NCBI GenBank assembly: GCA_964425415.1
Contig: CAYRMJ010000018.1
Location: forward strand, 1 to 21,603
Reading direction: 5' to 3'
Length of the DNA stretch: 21,603 bases
Source of the DNA: JAADDK01 sp964425415
GTDB taxonomy: Archaea; Thermoplasmatota; Thermoplasmata; Thermoplasmatales; Aciduliprofundaceae
Numbering within the stretch: position 1 is the stretch's first letter; every line of letters starts with the position of its first letter. A program made the translations under genes and the position numbers. The notes beneath the pieces were generated by a model, which was given only the letters and a program-made list of their open reading frames with translations, searched no databases and had not been told where the DNA came from. Below are positions 1 to 7,761 of this stretch, in pieces.

Positions 1-2
1 TA

Positions 3-596
3 CTCTTCTCTCTCGCAGGACTTGCACTTTGGAAAACAGTTGAAGATAGGAAGAAAGACTCACGCCTCATGATTCTCGGAAGCATGGCACTTGTGCCCGC
101 AATATACACCGTGATAATCTACGCCATCTCCATGGGAAAAATTTCCACAGATGTGATTGATACATCCATCCTTATTGCCACTATCGGGCTTGCTGGAGTT
201 CCAATAGCGTATATGATCATGAATACCAAACTCGCGGAGGCACTTAGGAAAGATGCAAAATATTATTCAAGCGCCATCATCCTTGATACGTTGCCGCAGC
301 AGAATGCAATCTACGTTTTTCTAGGGTATATTCTATTCATAACCTCCCACATCAATAAGGAGGCAAAGGTAACGCCGATACCCGTTGATTCCTTCCTGAT
401 GGCCTTTTCCATCCTGAGCCTCACAACTCTCGTAGGTTCAATTCTCATGGGCTTTGCAATAGCCAGAGTGCTTTCAGAGGAGGAAAACCTTGATTTTCAG
501 GCGAGGAAAAAAGCTATAATGCGCTCCATGCCGGGAGCAGCGGTGGCAATCGCAGGACTGCTCATATTTTTCATAATCTCCATGCCATTTCAATGA
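3..596 (+). CDS. Partial multi-hairpin membrane protein resembling A/V-ATPase proteolipid (K/c) subunit, 3' end
   Basis: The reading frame is open from the first bases of the window, so the gene starts upstream; an internal ATG at 69 is not a convincing start because the frame before it also reads as protein. The visible part holds about five hydrophobic segments arranged as helical hairpins. In three of them the second helix carries a motif like the one in archaeal ATPase K subunits (Leu-Pro-Glu-x-x-Ala-Ile-Tyr): LVPAIY, LPQQNAIY and MPGAAVAI. At the position of the proton-binding glutamate these have Leu, Gln and Gly. So this is either the end of a K subunit whose functional carboxylate lies upstream, or a paralogue that does not carry protons. 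No other ATPase gene follows; the next gene is convergent six bases away. Other polytopic membrane proteins are possible. Confidence 0.45.
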   Translation, partial: LFSLAGLALWKTVEDRKKDSRLMILGSMALVPAIYTVIIYAISMGKISTDVIDTSILIATIGLAGVPIAYMIMNTKLAEALRKDAKYYSSAIILDTLPQQNAIYVFLGYILFITSHINKEAKVTPIPVDSFLMAFSILSLTTLVGSILMGFAIARVLSEEENLDFQARKKAIMRSMPGAAVAIAGLLIFFIISMPFQ

Positions 597-602
597 AACG
601 AG

Positions 603-1955
603 CTAGCCATATCTATAGCGAATTACACCATCAATCATAGTTAATAGAATTTCATTGTTTTTAATTGCCACCAAATCTGCTTTGTATCCCTTTTTAATTT
701 CACCGAGTTTTGGACTCATGTACTTTGCACCGATTGTGTAAGCTTTTATAGCCTCTTCAAATGACAATTTTCGTTCCTTATCCTCATTAACCACCATGTT
801 TATCCCAAAAAGGGGGTTAAGAGGCATACAATCAGAGCCAAAAAGAATTTGCAATCCTGAATCAACCATATTGCGATACTGGTTATTCTTCATGAACCAT
901 TCGTGAGAGAGCATACGATGATATAAACCACCTTCTTTTGCCCATTTTAAAAAATTAGGCTGAACGGACACTTTCAGTCCCTCAACCATGTGCTTTTTAT
1001 CCGCAAGTTCAAAGTGCTCTATTCTGTTTCCCTCCGAGTTACCATATCCTGCTACTACTTCATCAATGGCATAGTTTCCAATGGCATGAGTGAACACATG
1101 TATTCCTGAGCTATTTGCATCACTAACTATGCTTTTAATATTATTCCTATTCAAAAAAGGTTTGACAACAGTTCCATCTTTGTACTCTGTAGCCGCAGTT
1201 TTTGCACCTATGGAGCCATCTGCGAATATTTTAAGTGCGCCAATTCTCAAAAACTCATCACCAAATCCAGTATAGAGACCTACCGATTTAATCCGCTCAT
1301 AGGATTCTGAATAAAAATTTGCAAAAATTCTAATTTTTAACTTTCCGTTTCTTTGCATATTGAAGTACTTAAGAAATGTGTTATGTGTTGCAAAATCATG
1401 AACGCACGTAATACCCTTAGAAATAGCATAACTCTGCGCAAAATCCAAATCAATATTGTTGAACAATCCCAGCTCAGATATTAAGTGATTTAAATCATTC
1501 TCTCTTATTACTTCTCCTTTCATACCGTATTTTTTCATCAATTTGCTGTTTGCAACCGCAATATGGCCATCTTCTCTTATTAATATAACCTCTGAGTTCG
1601 GGCAGGCATCATCAAGCTCCGATGTGGTGATGTATGTGGGTAATTTCCATAAACTCTCATCCCAACCTCGCCCAACAATTAATCTTCTCTTATTGCAATT
1701 TTCAGATACTTTCTGTAGAACTTCATCGCGGGTCATTCCTGTAAGGTCCATGGTATCGTGCATCAAAGCTATGTTTTCTAAATGAGTATGCGTATCACAG
1801 AACCCCGGTGCTATAAGTGCATTATCCATATCCAAATTAAATGTGGCTGAAGGCATGGCTCTACTTCCAATCTTTTCAATTATTCCATGCTCAATGTAAA
1901 TGTAAGTGCAATCTTCGCAACCAAATACCCTAGCGTTTTGTAAAAGAATACTCAT
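603..1955 (-). CDS. YtcJ-like metal-dependent amidohydrolase (amidohydrolase family 3)
   Basis: A 450-residue amidohydrolase-superfamily hydrolase, predicted cytosolic. Visible family marks in order are: an N-terminal beta-sandwich segment, PGFCDTHTHLE with metal ligands His56 and His58, GWDESLW (about 98-103) typical of YtcJ proteins, EDGHIAVANS, a metal-bridging lysine in LKIFADGSIGAKTA (Lys242), His290 (THAIG), His314 (RIEHFE) and the GSD aspartate (Asp375). Many YtcJ relatives are nearer 530 residues, so this is a compact member. It probably hydrolyses C-N bonds, but the substrate cannot be read from the sequence. The ATG at 1955 is supported by a TATA-like element at 1975-1986 on the minus strand, about 25 bases upstream, which suggests a leaderless mRNA. 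It is divergent from the TPR gene at 2102 and convergent with the membrane protein. Confidence 0.85.
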   Translation of the reverse strand: MSILLQNARVFGCEDCTYIYIEHGIIEKIGSRAMPSATFNLDMDNALIAPGFCDTHTHLENIALMHDTMDLTGMTRDEVLQKVSENCNKRRLIVGRGWDESLWKLPTYITTSELDDACPNSEVILIREDGHIAVANSKLMKKYGMKGEVIRENDLNHLISELGLFNNIDLDFAQSYAISKGITCVHDFATHNTFLKYFNMQRNGKLKIRIFANFYSESYERIKSVGLYTGFGDEFLRIGALKIFADGSIGAKTAATEYKDGTVVKPFLNRNNIKSIVSDANSSGIHVFTHAIGNYAIDEVVAGYGNSEGNRIEHFELADKKHMVEGLKVSVQPNFLKWAKEGGLYHRMLSHEWFMKNNQYRNMVDSGLQILFGSDCMPLNPLFGINMVVNEDKERKLSFEEAIKAYTIGAKYMSPKLGEIKKGYKADLVAIKNNEILLTMIDGVIRYRYG

Positions 1956-1974
1956 AAATCTGAGATGCTCTCCG

Positions 1975-1986
1975 AAAATAAAAAGA
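1975..1986 (-). promoter_or_regulatory. TATA box of the amidohydrolase gene
   Basis: On the minus strand this reads CTTTTTATTTTC, centred about 25 bases before the ATG at 1955. That is the spacing expected for a leaderless archaeal transcript. Confidence 0.5.
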
Positions 1987-1994
1987 TGACTGTG

Positions 1995-2021
1995 GCATTA
2001 TTTTGCGAGCTGTGATAATGC
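1995..2021. promoter_or_regulatory. Inverted repeat between divergent promoters
   Basis: GCATTAT at 1995-2001 is matched by ATAATGC at 2015-2021 with a 13-base spacer. It lies midway between the TATA boxes of the divergent amidohydrolase and TPR genes. It could be an operator acting on either gene, or a chance repeat in AT-rich DNA. Confidence 0.3.
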
Positions 2022-2069
2022 AACATCTGGTAATTAAGCATAGTGCCTGAAAATATCCTTTTTGAGAAA

Positions 2070-2079
2070 ATCTTTTTAT
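2070..2079 (+). promoter_or_regulatory. TATA box of the zinc-ribbon/TPR gene
   Basis: The sequence TCTTTTTATC is centred about 27 bases before the GTG at 2102 and fits a leaderless start. An inverted repeat AATCTC-N5-GAGATT at 2084-2100 sits between this box and the start codon, where a repressor or a short hairpin could act. Confidence 0.5.
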
Positions 2080-2101
2080 CTTTAATCTCGTTTAGAGATT
2101 T

Positions 2102-2974
2102 GTGAAGTGTGTTCTTTGTGGCAGAGAATCGCAAAAACCGATATGCGAGGTGTGCTCCAGACAGATAATTATGGACTATCCCCTTTTAATAAGGAGAGGC
2201 TTTGTAATAGGCGATTTTGAATCTAAAAACGAGGAAATAATGTTCAAAAAAGATATAGAACGACTTAATAGTGAGGTAAAAAGAGCTCTTATTGGTGAGG
2301 AAGCAAACCATGTATTGCTGGCAAAAAAAATTCTGGACATTCACAGAAAATTCTCAAGTTTACTCGGTAATTTTGATGTTGAGCCTGATTATTATCTAAA
2401 ACTTGGAAAGGAACTTGCAAGTCATGATAACACTCCTGAAAGCAAGTACATTCTTGCTCAGATTTATCTGGAAGAGGGAGACATTGAAGGAGCCGAGAAC
2501 GCAATGGCTGAGATATGGAAACTGGAGCGAAAGTATGCGCTATTTTACGGTGAAGTTTTGGTTCAGGCAGGAAAGTGGGGTCGGGCAATGGAAATATACC
2601 ATTCTATCCTTGAGGAAAACAAAGATGATTTGGAAGTGTGGAAACTTCTCGCAGATGCTCTTTATCATTCTGGAAACTATGAAGATGCAGAGAGAGCTTA
2701 TTTGAGAGTTCTTCAGGGCAATCGGGACGATGCAGAGGCATGGTATCGGCGCGGGCTGTGCTTGAAAAAGATGGATAAGTGGGGCGGTGCATTGCAATCG
2801 TTCCAAACTGCAGTTAGAAAGGACCCCATGCTAAAGGATGCTTACGAGGAGATGCTCTCCATACTATTGGAGCGTGAGATGTACTCTCGTGCCATGGAAA
2901 CTCTAAAAAAGATGAAAGAAGTTGGTTTTGATGTGGATGAACGCATTGAAGAGCTCAGGGGGAGGATGAGCTAA
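2102..2974 (+). CDS. Zinc-ribbon plus TPR repeat protein
   Basis: This 290-residue protein begins with a probable zinc ribbon (Cys3, Cys6, Cys15, Cys18 in two CxxC pairs). A linker follows, then tetratricopeptide repeats from about residue 105 to 275; typical helices include the segments around YHSGNYEDAERAYLRVL and MDKWGGALQSFQTAV. The GTG start is chosen because it puts the first CxxC at the very N-terminus and lies about 27 bases after a TATA box. Its stop overlaps the next start by one base (taATG), so the two TPR proteins are almost certainly translated from one message and may work together. TPRs are protein-binding scaffolds and the zinc ribbon could bind nucleic acid or protein, but the partner is unknown. 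No enzyme domain is visible. Confidence 0.8.
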   Translation: MKCVLCGRESQKPICEVCSRQIIMDYPLLIRRGFVIGDFESKNEEIMFKKDIERLNSEVKRALIGEEANHVLLAKKILDIHRKFSSLLGNFDVEPDYYLKLGKELASHDNTPESKYILAQIYLEEGDIEGAENAMAEIWKLERKYALFYGEVLVQAGKWGRAMEIYHSILEENKDDLEVWKLLADALYHSGNYEDAERAYLRVLQGNRDDAEAWYRRGLCLKKMDKWGGALQSFQTAVRKDPMLKDAYEEMLSILLEREMYSRAMETLKKMKEVGFDVDERIEELRGRMS

Positions 2975-5322
2975 TGAAAGTTTTGGATAGATTGAAAGCC
3001 ATGTCAATGGACGAGTTTTATCGTGTGTGCAATCGGCTGGTTAAGGAGATGGGTTTTCAGGTCAAAACTGGTGTGTATAGGGATGATACGGCAGTTTTTG
3101 ATGCAAATCTTCAACTTCCGGGCGGACAGATTCGGTACATTATAATTTTCATTCGCAAAGATACTTTTGGCATGGAAGATCTTGCAGAATTGGTTGATTT
3201 TGATACCTTCCAAATCAGGTGGATGATTATAACTACAGGAGTTGTGGACAAAAGAGCTCTTGAAAAAGTTCCAGAAAATATGGAGATAAAGATTCTTGAT
3301 GGTTCGGAATTTGAAAAGTTGGTAATTGAGTTTGGAGTTATAAAAGAGGAATCACCTGCAGGTAGGTTTTTACCGAGCGCTGGAAAGGTGGACGAGGAGC
3401 TTGCGTGGGCTGAGCAGTTTTTGAAAAGTGGAAATTTTGAAAAGGCACTTGAGCATGTAAACTCTGCACTGGCAATAAAAAGCACCGATAAAGGACTGAA
3501 AATAAAAGCAAAAATCCTAAGTCAAATGGGCAAATACGATGAAGCGTTACTCCTTCTTCAGAGAGTGCTGGAGGAGAATGTGCGAGATGACGAAGCGTGG
3601 TTCATTTTAGCCACAGTTCTTGAGAACATGGGAAGGGACGACGAGGCAGAGGAAGCTTACGGACAGTGCACACGTTTCAATCCGAGAAATTTCGGATGCT
3701 GGCTCAATCGTGGGAATCTTCTTTTCATGCTGGAGAAATACGATGAAGCGCTGATGTGCTACGAAAATGCGCTTAAAATTAGACAGGATATGCCGGAGGT
3801 GTGGAACAATCGGGGCGTAGTTCTAAAGCACATGGGCAAGTACGATGAGGCTATGAAAAGTTATAATGCTGCGATAACCTACGATCCGAAATTTGCGCAG
3901 GCGTACTTAAACAAAGCCATTCTATTCTACGAAATGAAAAGGTATGAGGAAGCAGAAAACTCCGTGTATGAATATCTCTCACACGAGGAGGGAGACTCAG
4001 GGTATGTTCTATTAGCAAATATATATCTTAAGAGGCAAATGCCCAGCAAGGCCGAGGAGATGGCAAAAAAAGCCATAAAAATCAATCCGGGAAATATTGA
4101 AGCACGGGAAATTTTGAGAAAGGTGCAGGGTGCAACAGCCAAAGAAGCGGAAGCTCATGTAATGAATGCCATTGAGAGCCTTATTTCATCCGTTCAAGCT
4201 CAGGACATGGAAGATGTTACGGCTATTCTACAGGAAGCGCGTCTTTTAGCAGAGCAAGGCAACTACGCGGCAGTACGGGAAAAGCTTAAAGAGGCTCGCG
4301 AGCTTTTGATGAAGCATGCGGATGAAAAAGCTCTGAAAAATGCCATAATTGCAGACATACTGGATATTGCAAATGAAGCTAATTTGCCTGTTCAAGAGGG
4401 CCTTGAGGATATGGACATAGACTCTCTCCGCATCATGCGCTCCGAGATGATTAAGAAAATACGGCGTGCAGCTCAGGAAGAAAAAACGAAAAGTAATTTA
4501 AAGCAATCTTTACAACATATTAAAGAGGACCTTGAGGCAAAGGGACTGCTTACAGATGAAATAGAAAATTACATAAAAAGTGCAGAGCAACAGATAGAAG
4601 AGGGCAATTTTTCAAATGCCATGGAAACTCTAATTTCTCTGAGCGCACAGGTTGAGAGGGAAAGATTTGAAGATATACGTCACTTTCTGATTGAGGACAC
4701 AAAGGAGCTTTTAGAGGATGCGAACATGGATGTACCATTCAACATTGAAGATATGAACCTTGAAGAGATGAAGGAACTTCGCAAGCGTGCTCTGGAGAAA
4801 ATCTCTGGGCACAGTGCAGCGGGGGGCGGTCTGAAGGATATGGTTGCAGCCTTGTCAGGTGGCAGTGTTAAAGATGCGATAGTTGAGGATATCCATGAGC
4901 TTGCAGAGGTGGCTGATTTTCAGGTGCCGGAAGAAATAGAGAGCATGAGTATAAGTGAGCTAAAGAATCTTAGAAAAGAGATAATTGAGAAACTGAAATC
5001 AGGAAGAGAGAAGAGTGAAAATATCAGCGAATTTGGACTTGGACATGTGCTCTTAGAAGCTGGGCTTTATGATAAATTATTTGATGAGTCTCTAAAGGAA
5101 GATGAATACTTAGCCAATGCACGTGGAATTTACTATTTTGAGAAGGGAGATATTGAAAATGCCATCATGCAATTCAAAAGAGCTGTTGCATTAAATCCAG
5201 AATTTAAGGAAGCAGAGTTTAACTTGGGATACTCCCTTTATATATCTGGCCAGAAGGAGGAAGGTTTACTGCATCTGAAAAGAGTTAAAATGGACTGGGT
5301 AATAGATAAAATTTCTGATTAA
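2974..5322 (+). CDS. Mrr/restriction-endonuclease-like domain fused to TPRs and a triplicated helical element
   Basis: This is a 782-residue multidomain protein. Residues 1-125 look like the Mrr/RecB-type nuclease fold: a helix with FYRVCNRLVKEMGF, a strand region with Asp43, a strand IIIFIRK, then MEDLAELVDF and MIITTGVVDKRA, which mirrors the usual ITTSGF segment. The active-site strand carries Phe59 and Arg61 where catalytic family members have Glu/Gln and Lys, so it probably does not cut DNA. About seven TPRs span residues 140-390, and one or two more lie at 710-775. Between them is a charged helical region with three copies of a roughly 43-residue element (457-499, 570-612, 634-677). Translation is coupled to the upstream TPR gene (taATG) and a GGAGG site precedes the start. 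It is followed 30 bases later by the PIN-ATPase. The overall function is not known to me; a scaffold on DNA or RNA is inferred. Confidence 0.75.
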   Translation: MKVLDRLKAMSMDEFYRVCNRLVKEMGFQVKTGVYRDDTAVFDANLQLPGGQIRYIIIFIRKDTFGMEDLAELVDFDTFQIRWMIITTGVVDKRALEKVPENMEIKILDGSEFEKLVIEFGVIKEESPAGRFLPSAGKVDEELAWAEQFLKSGNFEKALEHVNSALAIKSTDKGLKIKAKILSQMGKYDEALLLLQRVLEENVRDDEAWFILATVLENMGRDDEAEEAYGQCTRFNPRNFGCWLNRGNLLFMLEKYDEALMCYENALKIRQDMPEVWNNRGVVLKHMGKYDEAMKSYNAAITYDPKFAQAYLNKAILFYEMKRYEEAENSVYEYLSHEEGDSGYVLLANIYLKRQMPSKAEEMAKKAIKINPGNIEAREILRKVQGATAKEAEAHVMNAIESLISSVQAQDMEDVTAILQEARLLAEQGNYAAVREKLKEARELLMKHADEKALKNAIIADILDIANEANLPVQEGLEDMDIDSLRIMRSEMIKKIRRAAQEEKTKSNLKQSLQHIKEDLEAKGLLTDEIENYIKSAEQQIEEGNFSNAMETLISLSAQVERERFEDIRHFLIEDTKELLEDANMDVPFNIEDMNLEEMKELRKRALEKISGHSAAGGGLKDMVAALSGGSVKDAIVEDIHELAEVADFQVPEEIESMSISELKNLRKEIIEKLKSGREKSENISEFGLGHVLLEAGLYDKLFDESLKEDEYLANARGIYYFEKGDIENAIMQFKRAVALNPEFKEAEFNLGYSLYISGQKEEGLLHLKRVKMDWVIDKISD
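4342..5004 (+). repeat. Three copies of a ~43-residue element within the large TPR protein
   Basis: Copies are encoded at 4342-4470, 4681-4809 and 4873-5004. Each reads roughly as: acidic helix start (AIIADILDIA, FLIEDTKELL, AIVEDIHELA), an Ala-Asn/Asp turn, a V-P or V-Q pair, an acidic stretch ending in a methionine (LEDMDI, IEDMNL, IESMSI), then L-R-x-x-R-x-E/A-x-I/L-x-K-I/L. Copies 1 and 2 are also preceded by a similar helical hairpin (EQGNYAAVREKL and EEGNFSNAMETL), so the full unit may be about 100 residues, with copy 3 shortened. Confidence 0.75.
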
Positions 5323-5323
5323 T

Positions 5324-5333
5324 GTTAAATATG
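5324..5333 (+). promoter_or_regulatory. TATA box of the PIN-ATPase gene
   Basis: GTTAAATATG lies just after the upstream stop codon and is centred about 25 bases before the ATG at 5353. This suggests the PIN-ATPase has its own leaderless promoter in addition to any read-through from the TPR genes. Confidence 0.45.
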
Positions 5334-5352
5334 GGTTTACAATCTCTAATCC

Positions 5353-7149
5353 ATGAAACTTGTTCCTGACACCAGCGTGGTGGTTGATGGCAGATTCACC
5401 GAATTTGTTGAAAAAAGCGAAGTTCAAGAGATAATAATTCCAGAGGTGGTTATTGGAGAAATTGAGCATCAGGCCAACAATGGACTATCAGTGGGATTGG
5501 CGGGACTTGCAGAACTTAAAAAGTTGAGAGAATTTTGTAAGGCTAATAACATACTTCTCCGATTCTGGGGAGAGAGAGCTTCTGATGTCCTTATCAAAGG
5601 TGCCAAGAGCGGGGAGATAGACAATGTAGTTAGAGATTGCGCCCTTGAGAACGATGCAATTTTAGTGAGCGGAGATAAGGTCCAGTGCGAGATTGCACGC
5701 ATCAAAGGAATAAACACTGTGTATCTGGAACAACATCGTGAGAGTTCAATGAAAATTGAAGATTTTTTCACCTCAGATACAATGAGCGTGCACATAAAAG
5801 CAGGAGTGGGGGCCTATGCGAAGATTGGAAAGCCGGGAGATTTCTCTTTGAAAAAGATTAAAGACTTGGAAGACGAGGAGGTCTGGGCCATTGCAGAGGA
5901 TATAATTGAGAGAGCTAAAAGAGATGCTGATTCTTTCATAGAGATGGACTCTCGTGGAGCAACTGTAGTTCAGCTGAGAGAGTACCGCATAGCTATAACC
6001 AGAGCGCCGTTTTCAGACGCTTTGGAAATTACCGCTGTGCGTCCGGTGGTGAAGTTGAGTATTGAAGATTACAACATATCTCCTAAATTGAAAGATAGAC
6101 TAAATGAGAGGGCGGAAGGTATTTTGGTCTCTGGCTCCCCCGGAGCGGGGAAGAGCACTTTTGTACAAGCTCTTGCGGAGTACTATGCCTCTCTGAATAA
6201 GATAGTGAAAACCATGGAAAAGCCCCGGGACCTCGTGCTTGATGAAAAAATCACACAGTACACTGCGCTGGAAGGAAGTATGGAGAGAACTGGAGATATC
6301 CTTCTATTGGTGCGTCCAGATTACACCATATTTGACGAAATGCGTACCACATCTGATTTTAAGGTATTTTCAGACCTCAGACTTGCAGGAGTTGGCATGG
6401 TGGGAGTTGTGCATGCCACAAGGGCCGTGGATGCAGTGCAGCGTTTTATAGGGCGTGTGGAGTTGGGCATGATACCACAAATAGTTGATACTGTGATTCA
6501 TATTGAAAAAGGAGATATAGCATCCGTGCTGACATTGAAATATGTTGTAAAGGTCCCAAGTGGTATGAGCGAGGAGGACCTTGCAAGACCGGTGATTGAA
6601 GTGCGTGAATTATCCGATGATAAATTGGTCTATGAAATATACAGCTTTGGAGAGCAGGTGGTTGTTGTTCCTGTAAATGAAGAGTCCCGTGCAATATACA
6701 GGCTTGCAGAATATGAGATTGAAAGAAGAGTGAAGAAGAAGCATCCTGGGATAAATGTAAAAGCCATTGTGACAGGGGATAAAAGTGCGACTCTCTATGT
6801 GAGTGAATCTGGAATTTCGTCCGTCATTGGCAAAGGTGGAAAGAATGTGGAACGATTGGAACGTGAGTTAGGCATATCACTAAATGTTGAACCAATGGAA
6901 GCAAATGAATTGAAAAGAGAGAAAGAGACCAGAGAGGTTGAAATTGAGATTCGCAAAAAGACAGTACGACTTATTGTGGGTCCTGAGCTATCACATCGTC
7001 GCGTAGAGGTATATGCTGATAATATTCATCTTTTCAATGCTGTTGTTTCTGGAGAAGGATACATAAACATTAGAAAGAGCACAACCAACGGAAAAAAACT
7101 TTTGAAATCAATCAGAGAAGGAAAAATAATTCACATTTCTCCTCTTTGA
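5353..7149 (+). CDS. PIN domain-AAA ATPase-KH domain protein (archaeal PINA type)
   Basis: A 598-residue protein with the archaeal PINA architecture. The N-terminal PIN domain begins VPDTSVVVDGR and continues to about residue 130 with acidic residues near EIDNVVRDCAL and VSGDK. A secretion-ATPase/PilT-like core follows, with Walker A at 261-269 (GSPGAGKST, Lys267), Walker B-like YTIFDEMRTT and a histidine motif VGVVHATRA. Near the C-terminus is a KH domain with GKGG at 493-496. Described PINA proteins form hexameric ATPase rings, bind branched DNA and have been linked to Holliday-junction processing with Hjc and Hjm in Sulfolobus; older annotations call them PilT-like. The ATG at 5353 begins directly at the PIN fold. 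The end overlaps the convergent CYTH gene by 19 bases. Whether the PIN site is an active nuclease is not certain. Confidence 0.88.
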   Translation: MKLVPDTSVVVDGRFTEFVEKSEVQEIIIPEVVIGEIEHQANNGLSVGLAGLAELKKLREFCKANNILLRFWGERASDVLIKGAKSGEIDNVVRDCALENDAILVSGDKVQCEIARIKGINTVYLEQHRESSMKIEDFFTSDTMSVHIKAGVGAYAKIGKPGDFSLKKIKDLEDEEVWAIAEDIIERAKRDADSFIEMDSRGATVVQLREYRIAITRAPFSDALEITAVRPVVKLSIEDYNISPKLKDRLNERAEGILVSGSPGAGKSTFVQALAEYYASLNKIVKTMEKPRDLVLDEKITQYTALEGSMERTGDILLLVRPDYTIFDEMRTTSDFKVFSDLRLAGVGMVGVVHATRAVDAVQRFIGRVELGMIPQIVDTVIHIEKGDIASVLTLKYVVKVPSGMSEEDLARPVIEVRELSDDKLVYEIYSFGEQVVVVPVNEESRAIYRLAEYEIERRVKKKHPGINVKAIVTGDKSATLYVSESGISSVIGKGGKNVERLERELGISLNVEPMEANELKREKETREVEIEIRKKTVRLIVGPELSHRRVEVYADNIHLFNAVVSGEGYINIRKSTTNGKKLLKSIREGKIIHISPL

Positions 7150-7640
7150 AGAACAAGCTCAAGATACGATTTTCTCTCAAAATTTTTAATATTTAGTTTA
7201 TTTGCCAATGCTATAACTTTTTCTTTACAAGGTTGATACTCACCTATACATTCAATTTCCACATAACTGCCCAAATCTTTTACAGAATCCACGCATACTG
7301 TGAGATCTTCAAAAGTGTAGTATTTTCTCCTTTTTTCAACTTTAGCTACCTCTTTAAAGCCCAAATCTAAAAGTATTTTCTTCATATCGCCAGCGCTGTT
7401 GAAACTTATGTAATGCTCCTCTCTGCTTTTTGTGAGCTTATCAACCTTTGGGCCTTTATATGTCAGAGTGTTATCGCTTCGTATTCTCAGAGCTTCATCT
7501 GTTTCTGCAAAGTCCCTGCATGGATGATTAAAATACCAATCTACTTCTAATTTTTCTTTTATGAACCTTGCACCCATACCTTCTATCATTTTTATAAACT
7601 CATTAGCATCATCAATTTTGGCTTTTATTTCCACTTCCAT
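7131..7640 (-). CDS. CYTH domain protein (CyaB class IV adenylyl cyclase/thiamine triphosphatase-like)
   Basis: This 169-residue protein covers a single CYTH fold. The hallmark ExExK motif is at the very N-terminus (Glu2, Glu4, Lys6 in MEVEIKAKI), which fixes the start codon. Further family marks are ALRIRSDN, LTYKGPKVD, a basic KRRKYYTF segment, VCVDSVKDLGSYVEIE, and a C-terminal helix. CYTH proteins bind triphosphates with divalent metals in a basic and acidic tunnel; known activities are adenylate cyclase, thiamine triphosphatase and inorganic triphosphatase, and these cannot be separated by eye. Archaeal CyaB-like proteins are often better viewed as triphosphate hydrolases. The start codon is only three bases after the 3' end of tRNA-Leu on the same strand, with no TATA box between, so it is probably co-transcribed with the tRNA. 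Confidence 0.85.
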   Translation of the reverse strand: MEVEIKAKIDDANEFIKMIEGMGARFIKEKLEVDWYFNHPCRDFAETDEALRIRSDNTLTYKGPKVDKLTKSREEHYISFNSAGDMKKILLDLGFKEVAKVEKRRKYYTFEDLTVCVDSVKDLGSYVEIECIGEYQPCKEKVIALANKLNIKNFERKSYLELVLQRGEM

Positions 7641-7643
7641 AAG

Positions 7644-7728
7644 TGCAGGGGGAGGGATTTGAACCCTCGAACCCCTACGGGACCAGACCCTGAATCTGGC
7701 ACCTTTGACCTGGCTCGGTAACCCCTGC
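7644..7728 (-). tRNA. tRNA-Leu (anticodon CAG)
   Basis: The minus strand folds as a type II tRNA of about 85 bases. The acceptor arms GCAGGGG and CCCCTGC pair fully; the D arm is ACCGAGCCAGGTCAAAGGT. The anticodon stem CCAGA/TCTGG encloses a loop with CAG. A long variable arm (TCCCGTAGGGG) and a T arm with GGTTCAAATCC follow. The discriminator is A and no CCA is encoded. A TATA-like element lies at 7753-7761. Confidence 0.95.
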
Positions 7729-7752
7729 CCGCTTTACCTGATTGTTTTTGGC

Positions 7753-7761
7753 TATTAAAAA
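7753..7761 (-). promoter_or_regulatory. TATA box of tRNA-Leu (and probably the CYTH gene)
   Basis: On the minus strand TTTTTAATA is centred roughly 29 bases before the tRNA 5' end. It is the only promoter-like element upstream of the tRNA-CYTH pair. Confidence 0.5.
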
